From a virus, in IMG/VR virus record IMGVR_UViG_3300031672_000001, positions 1 to 60,505 of that record: 60,505 nucleotides of DNA. One strand, written 5' to 3'. Both the position numbers and the translations under genes were made by a program. A model generated the notes under the pieces. It was given only the letters and a program-made list of their open reading frames with translations, was not told where the DNA came from and did not search any database. Positions 14,122 through 21,584 of this stretch are shown one piece after another; within the stretch, counting starts at the first letter, position 1, and each line of letters starts with the position of its first letter.

Positions 14122-14633
14122 TTGGTCGCCTTTCTTGAGCGGACAGCTTTCGGCTTCGGTGACGGCTCGATAAGCGCCCTGACTTCCTGGGTGAGCGCGT
14201 GGACCTGTTCTGTGAGATCCGTATTCGCGCGCAAGAGCTTCGTTTGTTCGTCGGCAAGCTCCTGACGGTGGTTCGCATCAGCAACTTCCCTAGCCTGGTC
14301 ACGCTTGCTTTGCGCCTTCTGGGCGATAATGACGAGCGACCCCGTGTAGAAGGCCACGCCCGAAAATATGAGGTTCAGGAGCACCCAAGGCACGGGATCG
14401 AACGACTTGCCGTGCTCCAGGTGTCTGACCGTTTCTTCGGCGTAGGGGATGGCGTTGTTGATGAGCACCCACGCGAGAATCAGCAACGATCCCATAACCA
14501 CGAACGCGGATGTTCCCATTGCGTTCGCGACTCCCTGGGCTACGCGCTCCATAAAGCTATCGCCGAAGACGTTCTTGCTCTGGTGCGCACGATGGTGGCG
14601 CATCGCGTCGCGGTTATGAGCGTGCTGGGTCAT
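14118..14633 (-). CDS. DUF1003 family membrane protein
   Basis: The protein has the DUF1003 layout: an FMERVAQGVANAMGTSAF helix, a first membrane span (VVMGSLLILAWVLI, residues 45-60), then FDPVPWVLLNLIFSGVAFYT with the second span, and a conserved IIAQKAQSKRD stretch entering a C-terminal coiled coil (residues 110-155). The family is widespread in cellular bacteria; its function is not established. In the phage it is coupled by ATGA to the TIM-barrel lipoprotein and may have been taken from a host. It could help lysis or alter the host membrane. Confidence 0.8.
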   Translation of the reverse strand: MTQHAHNRDAMRHHRAHQSKNVFGDSFMERVAQGVANAMGTSAFVVMGSLLILAWVLINNAIPYAEETVRHLEHGKSFDPVPWVLLNLIFSGVAFYTGSLVIIAQKAQSKRDQAREVADANHRQELADEQTKLLRANTDLTEQVHALTQEVRALIEPSPKPKAVRSRKATK

Positions 14634-14659
14634 ATGAAACTATCCGTCCTCCCTAGCGT

Positions 14660-14665
14660 TACAAT
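14660..14665 (+). promoter_or_regulatory. -10 hexamer TACAAT before a plus-strand gene
   Basis: TACAAT is one base from the TATAAT consensus and ends nine bases before the ATG at 14675. There is no ribosome site, so transcription probably starts at or next to the start codon. Confidence 0.45.
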
Positions 14666-14674
14666 GAAACGATC

Positions 14675-14953
14675 ATGGTTGCGCTCGCAACTAACATGGA
14701 TATGGAAGTGGAGTGTGTCCCCGGCGTCCTACGACGGCTCCGTGACTGCACCGTCGCTGACCTCGACCTTGCGCGCGAGATGGAAGGTCGAAGGGCGATG
14801 CTCAGGGTCGAGGCGGAGATCCTTGTCGGACGAGCAGCCGAGGGCGATATAGAACTGCCCGATGAGCTGCGTGAAGCGCTCTCCAATTGGAGCGGTTTAC
14901 TCCCCGAACTCGAAGCGCTCGTGAGCGAACTGCACGCAACCGTTAGAACGTAA
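14675..14953 (+). CDS. Plus-strand acidic helical protein, 92 aa
   Basis: The product starts MVALATNMDMEVECVPGVLR and is mostly helical and acidic (DIELPDELREALSNW, LLPELEALVSEL). It lies alone on the plus strand, divergent from the DUF1003 gene and overlapping the 3' end of the next minus-strand gene by 11 bases. Its own -10 box, lack of a ribosome site and orientation mark it as a moron that could be expressed in a lysogen or early. Not recognised. Confidence 0.6.
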   Translation: MVALATNMDMEVECVPGVLRRLRDCTVADLDLAREMEGRRAMLRVEAEILVGRAAEGDIELPDELREALSNWSGLLPELEALVSELHATVRT

Positions 14954-15275
14954 CGCTACCCGTGGTCAAGTAGACGACAAATAGTCCGAGGCTCGCGACA
15001 ACCGCCCCTGTGGCAGCGAAAACGATCCCCTGCTTCCATGTCATGCGTCGATCCCTCTTGTTCGATTCAGCCTTGGTCTTAGCGGCTAGGATCTTGGCTA
15101 CTTGGGATTGGACCTCGTGGATGACTGCGATCTCCACATCGTGATTGTTCACCCTGCCGTTTGTGAGCGTGACTTGCGCCTTGATGGATTCGAGATCCTT
15201 GTCCTGGCGCGAAAGCCGGTCGTACAAGCCGACCAGGAGGTCACGGAATGACGGGGTGTACGTGTCGGTACTCAT
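14943..15275 (-). CDS. Holin-like protein with coiled coil and C-terminal membrane span
   Basis: Residues 10-70 are helical with heptad character (LLVGLYDRLSRQDKDLESIK), followed by a basic stretch and one membrane segment at residues 82-103 (GIVFAATGAVVASLGLFVVY). This single-span, coiled-coil layout is typical of XhlA-like holin or holin-accessory proteins in phages. No enzymatic motif is present. It lies in the lysis region. Confidence 0.55.
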   Translation of the reverse strand: MSTDTYTPSFRDLLVGLYDRLSRQDKDLESIKAQVTLTNGRVNNHDVEIAVIHEVQSQVAKILAAKTKAESNKRDRRMTWKQGIVFAATGAVVASLGLFVVYLTTGSVTF

Positions 15276-15308
15276 CGTGTCATCGGGCTCCCTGGTCGGT
15301 GAGTAGGA

Positions 15309-15482
15309 TCATTGTCTCGCTGCTCTGAAAGCCGCTTCGTCCTGATAGGCGAGGATCGCTTCCGTCATCGGACAGGAGTTGAGATCAGGAGACCACGCTT
15401 CCGTTTCGACAGGCTTCATGGAGCGTCGGTGCAGCTCACAAGCAGCTAGGAAACCCAGGGCTACGGCTAGAAGGGTGCGCAT
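15309..15482 (-). CDS. Small exported protein or lipoprotein, 57 aa
   Basis: The start ATG at 15482 has GGGAGG upstream; a frame extending to 15575 is a shadow. The N-terminus MRTLLAVALGFLAACELHRR resembles a lipoprotein signal with LAAC. The remaining 40 residues are polar with one more Cys. Short lipoproteins of this type in lysis cassettes can act as spanin-like parts or as entry exclusion factors; which applies is unknown. Confidence 0.5.
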   Translation of the reverse strand: MRTLLAVALGFLAACELHRRSMKPVETEAWSPDLNSCPMTEAILAYQDEAAFRAARQ

Positions 15483-15497
15483 CGTGTCCTCCCGTGG

Positions 15498-15526
15498 TTG
15501 CAATGGCTCGAACTTGGTGCTACGGT
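15498..15526 (+). promoter_or_regulatory. Plus-strand promoter for the secreted-protein pair
   Basis: TTGCAA (15498-15503) and TACGGT (15521-15526) are separated by 17 bases and lie 66 bases upstream of the ATG at 15593. Confidence 0.45.
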
Positions 15527-15592
15527 CCCCACGAAAGCGGCCGGGCAGCGCATAGAACGCCCCCGGCCCGGTCAAGCCCCAGGAGGCTCAAC

Positions 15593-16024
15593 ATGACCAG
15601 AGTAGCCACCATCCCCGTCATCTTCACGGCCCTCGTGTTCGCGGCCCCAGCCGTAGCGGCCCATCATCCCGGCCCCGAACTTACTAGGGGTCAGGCCCGC
15701 TATTACTCGGAAGTGGCGCTCCTGCGCTACTTCAAGGGTGGCTTTGACGCTGGGGGGTCACGTCCTTGCTCTGATTGCCAATTTGAACACCAGTTCAACC
15801 CCAACTGCACTAAGCGCCTCTCGCGCGTGCGGATTCGATGCGCGGTTGGGTGGTATCTGGGCGACTGGGCATTCAGCGGTCATACCACGATCTGGCTTAC
15901 TCCGGCATCGGGCGGTGGGATCGAATGGAACTATGCTTTTAGTATCAACCGGCTAGACACGTACTGCTCGGAAGTCGAACATCGTCCCGAATCGGTTTGT
16001 ACCAAGCAGTACCGGGTCAGGTGA
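15593..16024 (+). CDS. Secreted cysteine-containing protein, 143 aa
   Basis: ATG at 15593 follows AGGAGG with ideal spacing. A signal peptide is clear (MTRVATIPVIFTALVFAAPA, cleavage near AVAAHH). The mature part has five or more cysteines, CSDCQFEHQ, NCTKRLSRVRIRCAVGW and a final CSEVEH...CTK, suggesting disulfides outside the cell. The SRVRIRCAVGWYLGDW phrase resembles a family of small exported proteins that I recall from Thermoleophilia, which hints at the host. It is likely a conversion factor acting on the cell surface. Confidence 0.65.
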   Translation: MTRVATIPVIFTALVFAAPAVAAHHPGPELTRGQARYYSEVALLRYFKGGFDAGGSRPCSDCQFEHQFNPNCTKRLSRVRIRCAVGWYLGDWAFSGHTTIWLTPASGGGIEWNYAFSINRLDTYCSEVEHRPESVCTKQYRVR

Positions 16025-16028
16025 CTCC

Positions 16029-16793
16029 ATGATGCTCAGGCGCATGGCTACCGCCGGTCTTGCTGTCCTTGCGTTGCTCACCATCCCAGCGATAGCCCAT
16101 GCCGAAGACCCGTTCTCGGGATGCGCCCTGGAAGAGCCAATAGTGTGCGCGGCAGAACGCAAGGAAGCCGCCGAAGAATCCTCGAAGAAGACCGAAGAAC
16201 AGGCACCCGCGACGCTCCTCAACGTGACGGTGCGCTCACATCATGGCTCTTTCTACGGCGACCCTGGCCACACTGATATCACCGTCACGACATCGCCCTA
16301 TGCTCGCGTAACGGTAACTGTAGGCACGGGACACGTTCGTTGGCGGCAGATGCCCAACGGCACGATTGTAACCCCAGACGAAGAACGGGTCGCAACCCCA
16401 GACTACGAAGGGACCGAACCTGGACCAGGATTCGTCGCGGTCTCATGGAGGTGCCGCGACCGGGGACAAACCGTCCATTTCTCTGTACAGGCACAAGGCG
16501 GCTCTGGACCACCACTCATGCGCACCGGACACTTCAAGATCCCCCTGACCGCCCGGTGGTGCGCCGCCGCCAAGCACAAGGAACAAACCGAGATAGCTCG
16601 CCATCATGTCGAAGAACGCAAGAAAGCGGCCGAACACGCACGGCGCGAACGCGAAAAGTACCAGCACGAAGTCGAACGCTATGAGACGACCTGTCGAGCT
16701 ATCGGCGGAATCCCAGTAGAAATACACACCAGCGAAGGCAACCGGATCGTCTGCCACAGCAAGACGGGCGGCGTCATCACGGTGCCGCAATGA
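16029..16793 (+). CDS. Secreted protein with coiled-coil tail, 254 aa
   Basis: The gene begins five bases after the previous stop and forms a plus-strand pair with it. A signal peptide (MATAGLAVLALLTIPAIAHA) is followed by a short helix, a beta-rich domain (residues 65-175, ATLLNVTVRSHHGSFYGDP, VTVTVGTGHVRW), and a charged helix (HHVEERKKAAEHARRERE) ending in a small Cys pair domain (CRAIGGIPVEI, IVCHSKTGG). The C-terminal part resembles small exported domains with two cysteines. It may be anchored to or decorate the wall. Function unknown. Confidence 0.6.
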   Translation: MMLRRMATAGLAVLALLTIPAIAHAEDPFSGCALEEPIVCAAERKEAAEESSKKTEEQAPATLLNVTVRSHHGSFYGDPGHTDITVTTSPYARVTVTVGTGHVRWRQMPNGTIVTPDEERVATPDYEGTEPGPGFVAVSWRCRDRGQTVHFSVQAQGGSGPPLMRTGHFKIPLTARWCAAAKHKEQTEIARHHVEERKKAAEHARREREKYQHEVERYETTCRAIGGIPVEIHTSEGNRIVCHSKTGGVITVPQ

Positions 16794-16797
16794 GTAG

Positions 16798-19611
16798 CTA
16801 GGCCCGCAGTACGGTCAGGATGAGCTGAAACTCCACTTCGCTTTCTTTCGCCCCGGTCTTGAACTGGGCATACATTTTGCTGTTTGTGCTGCTGGCCGGC
16901 GCTACCGCCGAAATGCAGGGTATCTCCACTGGCGAGTGTGCCCACGGTCCGCCGACATTGGTAACTTCTTTGCCGTTGATGAACAGCACGAGGTTTTCAC
17001 CGGCTGTGTTCTCAGTGAGTCGTACTCGTGCATTGATTACGCGGTCCTGCGGAAAGAGCGGGACCGCTGAGGCCCCGCTAAAACTTTCGATACCGACTTT
17101 TCCAAATACAACGGACCCCGGCACATCTTCATAGACCCCCTGCGAAGACCGTTGAGGCAAGCTCAACGACCGCAACAATTGTCGCAGTGCGTACAGGTGA
17201 TCCTTCGGACGTGAACGGAACCCGATCTGCGTACCGATCCGGCCCTCGGGTCCGAACGTGCGCGTGACCTGCATGATCGCGCGAGGCGTCGTGTCTTCGA
17301 CTCCTACATCGGGCAGCCATACCCGAACACCGTCGCCGGCTCGCCATTTGAGCAGGGAGAGTTTGCCAGTGAGCGGGAACGTGTCGGCGAGTCTGTCCCT
17401 CGCTATCGGCTCGCCGCTGAGGTTGTCCCACGAACCCAACCGGAGAGCGAGCTGCGCTTCAGCCAACGCGGCGAGCAGTTGCGGCTCGGCCACGTTGCCT
17501 TCGCTGATGAACGCTTGAATGTCGAACAGGGCTTCTTCGACGGCTTCAGGGCTCAGCGTCTCGAACGCGACCTGCGAACCCTTCCCGTCAGCTATCCCTG
17601 ATCCAAGTGCCCGGATGCTTGTCGCCGAGTCTGTCGCGTCCAGGGTGTAGGTGTAGTTGTTGATCCCTGAGCGGCGGTCAATGTCGTCGGCTTCTATGAC
17701 CTCGTTGAAGTCTTTGCCCTGCCTGGCAAGTGGGATGAGTTGGCCGGGGAAGTTGCCGGACTCTAACTGTTCGTGCTTGAGCGCGAGCTGATAGCCGAAC
17801 TGCTTGGCCGTGTTCTGGATAATGTCGAAGTGCGACTGGCCTTGGATCGGTTCGTTGAAACAACCCAACGGGGAGAGGGACGTGGATGGGACGACGGTCG
17901 CGGTTTCCCCTGCTATCACGGTGCCGCCCGGATCGGTCCAGCCGGTGGTCGCCTTGAACTGCATGACGATCCCCGAGCTGCCCGCGCCGTTGAAATACTC
18001 AAGGATGATCGGGAACCAGCCCTTCTTTGCGCCTAGAGCTGCTGCTGTGACTTTGCCTTCGACGGTCCGGCTGCCGCCTTCTTTCCATTCGTCGATGATT
18101 TGTTCGCCGAAGAGCGTCTTACCCACCCACAAGCGTGCGCCGTCGTCAAGGTTTGCGATGGTGAATGTGACTTCCGTATTATGTTCGAGGTCGAGATACA
18201 CTGCGCCGTACCAGCGCACCGCGAAGTATGCGTTGATTTTACAGGCTGACGGTGGCGGCGTCCACGGGCCAGCACCCGCATAGCTGATCGTCGGTTCCTG
18301 CCACACTCCCGGTTCAGGGTTACGTGGATCGGGAGCCAACACGGTTTCCTGCCAGCCCGTCGCTGAACCACCGTGCGAATAGTAGTCGGCGTGCAAACCA
18401 CCATACGGGTAGGTGGCTGCTGAGCCGGGGAGAACGTAGTCACCCTTGTTCGAGCCACGGAGGAGGAAAGGCTTTGCTATGCGGAGGAAGGTCTGGCCGA
18501 CGACGGCGTACTCCTTACCAGCTTCTAATTCCGTGCCTTGGCCTATGGCGCTAAGCTCTAACTGCAATTCGGTGGCGGTAAATCCTTTGACGTACCCCAC
18601 CAGACTCCCATTGATATAGCCAAAAATCCATCGACCATCGCACACGAGTTCCAGTGTAAAATCTCCGGTAGTCGGCATACCGATTGTCACTGGAAGTATG
18701 ATCTTTTCTTGTTCTACGTCTCGGTACATCAACAACGATGCTGTGCTTGTAGTACCATGAAAAATGATACCGAGGCGTGCAAGTGGTGGAAAAGCTTCTC
18801 CACCGTTGGTCACAATCACCGCAATCTCCGATTCGCCCTTCTGCCCATTACTAGGACGCAAGAAGGTCATTTGTGCGTTCCAAGTGGGAACATTCACGCT
18901 ACCGGAGGATACCTTAGGCGCGATAAGGGTTATCGTCCCAGAGTTCGCCGCTCCGGGAACGAGTGATTCTGCTATCAGCCTCGCGCCTTCGACCGTGTAT
19001 TCGACTTTTGCAAAACCTTCTTTTGTCGCTACTTTGGATGTCCAGCCAGCTGGCGCTTTCGCTTCCAAGAACGTTGTCACCACCGGCACCACGTCCACCC
19101 GCGTGTAGCGCTCGAGCAAATCCCGTGGAGCGATGATCCCCCTGTATTCCTTCTCGTACGCCTTCTTCAACAACCAGAACCCGTCATAGCCCGAGACGAC
19201 GATCTTCTGGCGGTCCTTGACGATCTTCACGATGGTGCCGACGAACTCGACTTCGCCCTCACGGCTGATCTCGATGAACTGCTTATGACCGTCCGAGGAG
19301 AAGCGCGAGCGCCACGGCTGGCCGTCTGAGGCGTCGCGGTTGGGGAAGCCGATCGTCCAGTCCCCCGCGTCATTCAGTCGGAGAACATAGTTACCTTCGT
19401 GGAAGTCCGGGCTTGTCGGTTCGTGGCTGACCGGCAGCGGCTTGGCGTAGAGCGTCTGAGCGAGGACTGTGGTAGCTGCGCCTAACGGGTTGACGACACC
19501 GGGTTCAGTGACGCTCGCTGCCTTCGGGGCGATCAACCGAAGTCCGTACGTCCCCGGAAAGATTACCTCCCGCTCGGCGACATCGGATTGCTTTTTGACG
19601 TTTTCGGCCAT
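16798..19611 (-). CDS. Minor tail / baseplate protein with PA14-like insertion, 937 aa
   Basis: The N-terminal 190 residues (DWTIGFPNRDASDGQPWRSR, FVGTIVKIVKDRQKIVVSGY) resemble the hub-type domain of siphoviral tail proteins. Residues about 230-370 look like a lectin-type jelly roll (RLGIIFHGTTSTASLLMYRD). Residues about 400-560 match a PA14 carbohydrate-binding domain (LHADYYSHG, ARLWVGKTLFGEQIIDEW, GWFPIILEYFNGAGSSGI). The last 330 residues contain QGQSHFDIIQNTAKQFGYQL and a strand-rich end. It overlaps the next upstream gene by TAATG. It probably sits at the tail tip and binds surface glycans. Confidence 0.75.
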   Translation of the reverse strand: MAENVKKQSDVAEREVIFPGTYGLRLIAPKAASVTEPGVVNPLGAATTVLAQTLYAKPLPVSHEPTSPDFHEGNYVLRLNDAGDWTIGFPNRDASDGQPWRSRFSSDGHKQFIEISREGEVEFVGTIVKIVKDRQKIVVSGYDGFWLLKKAYEKEYRGIIAPRDLLERYTRVDVVPVVTTFLEAKAPAGWTSKVATKEGFAKVEYTVEGARLIAESLVPGAANSGTITLIAPKVSSGSVNVPTWNAQMTFLRPSNGQKGESEIAVIVTNGGEAFPPLARLGIIFHGTTSTASLLMYRDVEQEKIILPVTIGMPTTGDFTLELVCDGRWIFGYINGSLVGYVKGFTATELQLELSAIGQGTELEAGKEYAVVGQTFLRIAKPFLLRGSNKGDYVLPGSAATYPYGGLHADYYSHGGSATGWQETVLAPDPRNPEPGVWQEPTISYAGAGPWTPPPSACKINAYFAVRWYGAVYLDLEHNTEVTFTIANLDDGARLWVGKTLFGEQIIDEWKEGGSRTVEGKVTAAALGAKKGWFPIILEYFNGAGSSGIVMQFKATTGWTDPGGTVIAGETATVVPSTSLSPLGCFNEPIQGQSHFDIIQNTAKQFGYQLALKHEQLESGNFPGQLIPLARQGKDFNEVIEADDIDRRSGINNYTYTLDATDSATSIRALGSGIADGKGSQVAFETLSPEAVEEALFDIQAFISEGNVAEPQLLAALAEAQLALRLGSWDNLSGEPIARDRLADTFPLTGKLSLLKWRAGDGVRVWLPDVGVEDTTPRAIMQVTRTFGPEGRIGTQIGFRSRPKDHLYALRQLLRSLSLPQRSSQGVYEDVPGSVVFGKVGIESFSGASAVPLFPQDRVINARVRLTENTAGENLVLFINGKEVTNVGGPWAHSPVEIPCISAVAPASSTNSKMYAQFKTGAKESEVEFQLILTVLRA

Positions 19612-21584
19612 TACGTGGACCTCGTGACAATCGAAGCTATGGTTCGAGAATCGACGAGCACGCTTTGGCCCAAGTCCCTCCCGCCGTTGTAAGCTGGCAC
19701 CGTTGCCGTGCGGTCCTCAACCTTGAAGGATTCTATGCGATCCACATACAACGGCGTTGGTGTCGCAGCCGCTTTACTGAGCCACGCATGGATTTCGAGC
19801 GTCGAGTTGTTCGCCACGATATCCCCGAGGTCTAGCCACACGTAGGTACTAGAGGATGATGTCTTTGTCGCTCCCGTGGTCCCCGTCGTCTTCGCGTAGA
19901 TCGAGAGTTCCTCCCCAGCCGTCACCCTTACGTGAGCGAAGACCCTGTACTTTGCTCGCTGACCGTTTGGCCATGTGGCTTGCGTAACATGAGCGTTCGC
20001 GTCATTTATACGCGTCGCTGTCGCTGCGTGTTTTTCTGAGGCTGTCGCATCTTCCGTGTTCGACGTGCCCGAACCGAGCGTCATCGACTCGGCCTCTAGG
20101 ATCTGCTGTGCTAGCAGCGGGTAAAAGGAGAGGTCCATACTGCAATAGCCGGCTGTCGTGTTAAAGACTTCAATCCCGTTTCTCTGCACGCCATACGGGA
20201 CTGTCAAGGTGCCTCGCAGGTCCGGGCTGTTTGCGGCCTGCACCACAGCGATGCTCAGTGCGTACGCCTTACCTTGGCGCAGCACCATGATCTCGTTCTC
20301 GCCCGTGAACGTGCTTGCACCGAGTCCTTCTCCGGCGGGCCAGAAGCCGGTGTGCCCCGTCCCCATCGCTGTCGAGAGCACCGCACCTATGGATGTGGCG
20401 TCGATCTTCGCGGCTGAGATATTTGTGTCGGTGCCGAACACGAAGAAGCCGATCCGACATTCAGCCTGTACTTCGCCATTCGGAGCCGGGTACACCTCAA
20501 CCGTCGGTCCGGTACACCCGCGCTCCAACGTGATGAAGACAACCTCGTGGCTGGACGCTTCGCCATTGGAGAGCACGCACATCATCACCGCGCGGGTTTC
20601 CGAGTACTCGACTAGCTGGGCTGAAATGAGGATGGTGTCCACGTTGAAGTCAATGCTTATCCGCTGTATGGTGATCTTTCCCTGCTCCAACCATTCCGTG
20701 CCGTTCCACACGTCAACAGACCAGCCGGGGATTGTTCCTTCGCGGTTGTACCGCACTCGACACAACCCGTTCGTCAACACGGGCGTGTCGAGTGCGCCGC
20801 CTTCAATCCAGTTATACGGGTAGTCGGGACCGTACATCTCCTCCCAGCCCGCCCCGACTTCCTTCGCCGGAGCCGTGAACGTCCCCCGACGATCGTACGC
20901 GATGACCTGGCCGAGATTTCGGTTGGCTGCTGTCTGCTCGAAGCTCACACGCAGGCTGTCCACCAGACCGACCGCGAGCTGGCACGCACCGCCATCGAAG
21001 CCGGTGGGAAGTGCGTAGAGCGTAACTGCGCTGCCGATGGCAGCACTCGACACGTCCGTCGCACCCGGCGGCAAGTAGGTGAGGTTCAGCGCGGTGAGTG
21101 TTGAGAAGTCTGTCGAGAAGATCTGTTTGCGGTAGTCCCTAGCGAACAGTCCCGTGCGCAGATCCTTCAAGTAGACCCACATCGCGCGCCTATGGGTTCT
21201 CCGATGTCCGATCTTGAACCACACAAACTGCGCCATCTTGAACCAACCCGTCGCCACACCGCTCGAACCCGCACCGTCTTCAAGCTGGCCCTGGTCAGGC
21301 ATGTACCACCCGCTTTGCTCCTCGTCTACCGACCAGTCCAGAAACAGGCCCGAGAGCTTGAACGGCGTGTTGTTCATCAACGAACGGAGTTGCCGGCGCA
21401 CCCTCAGGCGTTCGGCTACCGTATCGTTTTCCGCCGGGCCGAACGTAAAGATCGCGGCTTGGTGACGCAAAGCGGTGCGGATCGCAGGGACCGGAGCGCC
21501 ACCCGTGTTCGTGATTTGATCGCCCATAGCCTCCCGCCAGGTCTCTGGATCGGATAACGCCAAGCGATATATGGTGAAGCTCAT
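19611..21584 (-). CDS. Distal tail-like minor tail protein, 657 aa
   Basis: The first gene after the tape measure usually encodes the distal tail protein. The N-terminus (FTIYRLALSDPETWREAMGD, then RTALRHQAAIFTFG and RLRVRRQLRSLM) fits that family, in which the first domain forms the tail-end ring. The remaining 450 residues are beta-rich, and residues about 510-640 look like a carbohydrate-binding jelly roll (EAESMTLGSGTS, YRVFAHVRVTAGEELSIYAK, YVWLDLGDIV). It is joined by ATGA to the tape measure gene. Confidence 0.7.
   Translation of the reverse strand: MSFTIYRLALSDPETWREAMGDQITNTGGAPVPAIRTALRHQAAIFTFGPAENDTVAERLRVRRQLRSLMNNTPFKLSGLFLDWSVDEEQSGWYMPDQGQLEDGAGSSGVATGWFKMAQFVWFKIGHRRTHRRAMWVYLKDLRTGLFARDYRKQIFSTDFSTLTALNLTYLPPGATDVSSAAIGSAVTLYALPTGFDGGACQLAVGLVDSLRVSFEQTAANRNLGQVIAYDRRGTFTAPAKEVGAGWEEMYGPDYPYNWIEGGALDTPVLTNGLCRVRYNREGTIPGWSVDVWNGTEWLEQGKITIQRISIDFNVDTILISAQLVEYSETRAVMMCVLSNGEASSHEVVFITLERGCTGPTVEVYPAPNGEVQAECRIGFFVFGTDTNISAAKIDATSIGAVLSTAMGTGHTGFWPAGEGLGASTFTGENEIMVLRQGKAYALSIAVVQAANSPDLRGTLTVPYGVQRNGIEVFNTTAGYCSMDLSFYPLLAQQILEAESMTLGSGTSNTEDATASEKHAATATRINDANAHVTQATWPNGQRAKYRVFAHVRVTAGEELSIYAKTTGTTGATKTSSSSTYVWLDLGDIVANNSTLEIHAWLSKAAATPTPLYVDRIESFKVEDRTATVPAYNGGRDLGQSVLVDSRTIASIVTRST

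Noticed and set aside
20158-20823. Plus-strand frame of 221 codons
   Set aside because: It is antisense to the distal tail-like gene and has no protein-like features or start signals.
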